Origin: Odobenus rosmarus divergens
Taxonomy: Eukaryota > Chordata > Mammalia > Carnivora > Odobenidae
NCBI RefSeq assembly: GCF_000321225.1
Contig: NW_004450324.1
Coordinates: forward strand, 1,518,135-1,582,134
Length of the DNA: 64,000 nt
Reading direction: 5' to 3'
Within the stretch, counting starts at the first letter, position 1. Each line of letters begins with the position of its first letter. The position numbers and the translations under genes were made by a program. Under the pieces are notes generated by a model. It had not been told where the DNA came from. It saw only the letters and a program-made list of their open reading frames with translations, and did not search any database. This document shows, piece after piece, positions 60,690-64,000 of this stretch.

Positions 60690-60790
60690 ATACATTTAGT
60701 CATTTATTTGGTAAATATTTAACGAGTTTCTTCATTGTGCTCAGGCCCATAAGAAGGGTGAGTTTTGGGTGTATATATCAGAGGACAAAG
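60690..60790 (-). mobile_element. L2-like 3' end, antisense
   Basis: TCATTTATTTGGTAAATATT followed by GTGCTCAGGCCC fits the reversed L2 terminus. Diverged. Confidence 0.5.
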
Positions 60791-61184
60791 CAGTATGCTT
60801 GGTAAAAATTCATCTTAACAGCAATTAGATTAGAAAACCCTAGAACAAATGTTTTTCTTGGCCTTACATGAATAGCACTTAGTTAATTTAATTCTTTTTC
60901 TAGGCATGTTTTTAAGTTTTCTTAGATGTATTAGAGTTTGGCCTTTAATTATGGTTAAAGTTATAGTTAAAGTCTCTAGGTATGATGCTTTGGTGGTTAA
61001 TTTTCTAGGAGTCAAGGGCTGTTACTGGTCTGTTCTATATTCCTGACCATTCCAACCTAGATGCTTTGATAATTTCTGAGATTTGTTAATCCCACATTTT
61101 TTAATCCCACAGTGGTATAAATGACTATAATAGGCTTAACACTCTCTGGGAGACATTTATAGTTTCAGAGTAGAGCTTGTTAAC

Positions 61185-61255
61185 TGCATGATTATTAAAC
61201 CCTCCTCAATGCTAGACACTGAGCTAGACGATGGGGAAAACAAAGTTGATTGCTG
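61185..61255 (-). mobile_element. L2-like 3' end, antisense, short
   Basis: CAATGCTAGACACTGAGCTA with GATGGGGAAAACAAAG fits the reversed L2 terminus. Confidence 0.5.
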
Positions 61256-64000
61256 TTTTTTGGGGAGTGGGGACTGGTAAATTAGTTTCTTCATTTTTAT
61301 ATTGGGTTGGTGAGCTTTTTGAGCTTTGGATTCTTTCTGCACCTTTTCCCTCTATTTGTCTAGAAATGGTTTAACAGATTCTCTAACATGCATTCCATTG
61401 AGGGAGTTCTTGCTTTTCAGTAGGAATTTGAGGCTGGCTTAAATGGGTCTGATCCACTGTCATGCAGGCTGGTATATTCTATGTGAAGATGGCCTTGAGG
61501 TTTCTTGAAAGAGCTTAATTCTCTGGTTTGTGGTTAACCTCAAAGGTTAGGGATGCTGCTCGAGGGCCCACTCACTTCCCTTAAAATTCCATTTCACCAG
61601 TGAATAACTTATCCGCTTTTTCGAAATCATCTTTCAGTCTCTATCACCAGGTGACAGTGATTTCCATAAATGTGACATGGTCGTCCTTCCCTTTATTTAT
61701 CCTAAAACCCACTTTTTCCAACCCTCAGGGGACTCTCCTTAAAATTTTTGCCCAGCGATTGATGGACATTTTGGTTCGTCGCCTTACTTGACTTGATGGT
61801 TTTTAGACTTTAACCATATCCTTCTCAATACTTTTTCTCTAGACTTGAGTTCTTATATTTTTAGTCTGTCTTTGGTCCCTAGTCACAGAAAGCTCAGTAG
61901 CATTTTCTCATTGCTTCATAAACACCAATGCCATCAAAACTTACAGTTTAATTCCTAGGGGCAGGAGTGCTGTGTGTGTAAGAGAAATCATGGCCCTGGG
62001 GCCAGCCAAAGTGCTTGTTTCTTCAAGGAAAAGAAAAAAAGTCTAGTTAAGGGATTCCATTATAAAACAATATTTAATGATCATTATAATATTTTAGCAC
62101 ATGATGGGTGACAAATGTGAGCAAAGTCGTTTCAAAAAACAATGGCCACCCATGGTTGCCCAAACTTGTGATGGAGGGAAAATGGCTTCCTGCGTCAGAG
62201 GGCCTGTGTTCTTCATGTGGATCATGGACTTGAGAGGGATCGGTTTCACCTCTGGCCCTCTGTCTCCACATTTGTTCAATAAGGAATTCTACTGATGGCA
62301 AAACTTCATCACCAAAGTTCTATTTAAAAATTAATTCTTTTAATGAAATTCCTTTTAATAATCACTTGAACAAAAACACTGATTGCTAGCAAATTATGCT
62401 TCATAATTCAGGATAGAATCAAGTCACTCCAGCATTATAGTGTAACAAAAACAATCCAGTGTAAATGCATAGATCTGGGCACACAGTGTGCCATCTGCCT
62501 CTCCCCTGTACATAATGAAAGAGTTTCTGTCTCCAGCTGGAAAAAATCTGGCAACTGCCCTTCTTTTCCTATATCATCTTTATAAGGATATTTTGCTGTG
62601 TTTCACTAACAGTGTTCATAGATAAATCATGAGTTTACTTGCCCTCAGAACAAAGCCACTGCCTTCATTTTGCTTTTTGCTGCACGGTTATTTTATTATT
62701 TCTTATTTCTCTTGATCTCCTGCTGTTCCCTCTCTAGTCATCTCTCCCTTTCTTCCTACTTTCCTTTCTTGTGTTTAGAGGAACGAATTAGCTGTGATTT
62801 GTAGGTTATTTTGGAGAATAAAGCTCTAGGTATTTATTTTGCCTAATGGTCATTTGGGAGAACAGTTTAATTATCCCCTAATAGTTTCATTATCTGACAT
62901 AGGCTTCTCTTATACTTTTAAAATTAAATTATAATATGTGGGGACCTCTAAGTAGTTCCTTTGGCTAGCAGGGTTCCCCCCTTTTAATTGAGGTTTAAAA
63001 AATTTAAAAAACATTTTTTGTATGGTCTTACCTAATCTCTGTAATTGTGTTGATACATTTGTAAGCCTTGTTTATGGTAGAAAAAAATTATACCAGTTTG
63101 AGGACGTCAACTTAAAAAGCTGGAAGCTATAATGTGTGTTCTCTTTATTATAGAAATGAAAGTATTTTTCCATGCTTTTTGAACAAAAGAATTTTCTAAT
63201 TCGTAAATTAATTATTCATATCCCAGCTCATTCCTCATCATATGTGGTAACAAATTGCATTTGACTCTTTCTCGTAGAATCTTTTATACCAAGGCTATAG
63301 CATTAAGATACAAGCCAGCTTCACTGAATGTGGTACTATTTTGAGCATTTCAGGTCACAAACATTAAATTTTGTCCTGCTATTTGTCCTTTGCCACTAAT
63401 TATTTTTGTACAATTTGGTATTTGTGTTCACCAAAGTATAGTCCAACTGAAGACAGGATTAGGGATGGGAAACTTTTAGACATTTTGAAGACATACATTT
63501 TTAAGAAATTAGAGAATAACTGTTATATATGCAAAACTATTTTTACAGCTCTAAAGTTACGTTAGCTGGGAATATGTATGATTTGATCACAGAAAACATT
63601 TTTCATTTTGGAACCTCAAATTTAAAAGTCATAGTTGATTCAGATAATAAATGTACTAATTGAATTTACTTTTAAGTGTTTTTATACATTTGTTAGAAAT
63701 GGCTTGCTAAAATGTTTAACATCTCATTTTTTCCCCAAAGAGTAAGCAGAAATGAATATTGCAAGGACACGTGTTTCTGGACTTACATGTGCTCAGTAAC
63801 AAAGAGACCCAGCACGTACTCATTTTCAGAGTAGGAGAAAATGGGGAAAACACGCCAAGATTGAATATGACTTTAGTTACATATTGTTTGTTTTTTTTAT
63901 ACCTCACTTTTGCCGTCCTCATGGACTTCTGGAAAATGTTGTTGGCTTGGGTTGAGGCAGATGATTTTGTTCTTTCCTCTCTTATCTTCTTTATTTTGGT

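Larger units (their letters stand above)
59151..64000. other. Mostly unassigned intron 2 sequence
   Basis: Apart from two short L2 pieces (60690-60790 and 61185-61255), a TA run and the GT/GC tract, nothing could be assigned. No exon 3 was recognised. Confidence 0.5.

Overview
This is a stretch of mammalian nuclear DNA, almost all of it intron. The organism is a carnivore. The window holds 20 copies of the tRNA-Lys-derived CAN-SINE (SINEC) family, which is diagnostic of Carnivora. The youngest copies (for example 14115-14302 and 41550-41748) have the head and body typical of arctoid caniforms (bear, panda, seal and weasel relatives) rather than the dog SINEC_Cf or the cat type. The species assignment below Carnivora is inference from remembered consensus sequences.

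Only one real protein-coding piece was found. It is a 113-bp exon at 57467-57579 on the + strand, with good acceptor and donor sites. It encodes 37 residues from the second half of the glycine-rich loop through the VAIK lysine of a Ste20/GCK-VI kinase. The residues that separate the two paralogues match STK39 (SPAK) and not OXSR1 (OSR1). The exon begins inside the P-loop, so it is very probably STK39 exon 2. Positions 1-57466 are then the 3' part of intron 1 and 57580-64000 the 5' part of intron 2. Neither exon 1 nor exon 3 is in the window.

Layout: 0.9-9.9 kb has SINEs, an L2, MIR, L1M pieces, a sequencing gap inside a C-run (4517-4566), and an old hAT element split by an L1M. 11-30 kb has a dense run of CAN-SINEs, an old LINE-like element split by a SINE, and two (ATCT)n microsatellites. 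30-39 kb has a Tigger-like DNA transposon, MIRs and mostly unassigned sequence. 39.4-40.4 kb is a carnivore L1 with its 5' part inverted and a perfect 19-bp target-site duplication. 41-52 kb has more SINEs, an L2 and MER5-type elements, one of them split by a SINE. 52-64 kb surrounds the exon and holds no CAN-SINE at all, only ancient L1M, MIR, MLT1 and L2 relics.

The many short open frames are chance or repeat-derived; none has the features of a gene. I see no rRNA, functional tRNA, CRISPR array or operon, and no evidence of a new biological system. The most interesting items are the rearranged L1, a perfect 30-bp palindrome at 40971-41000, a 25-bp palindrome inside a SINE, nested transposons that give relative ages, and the SINE-free interval around the exon.
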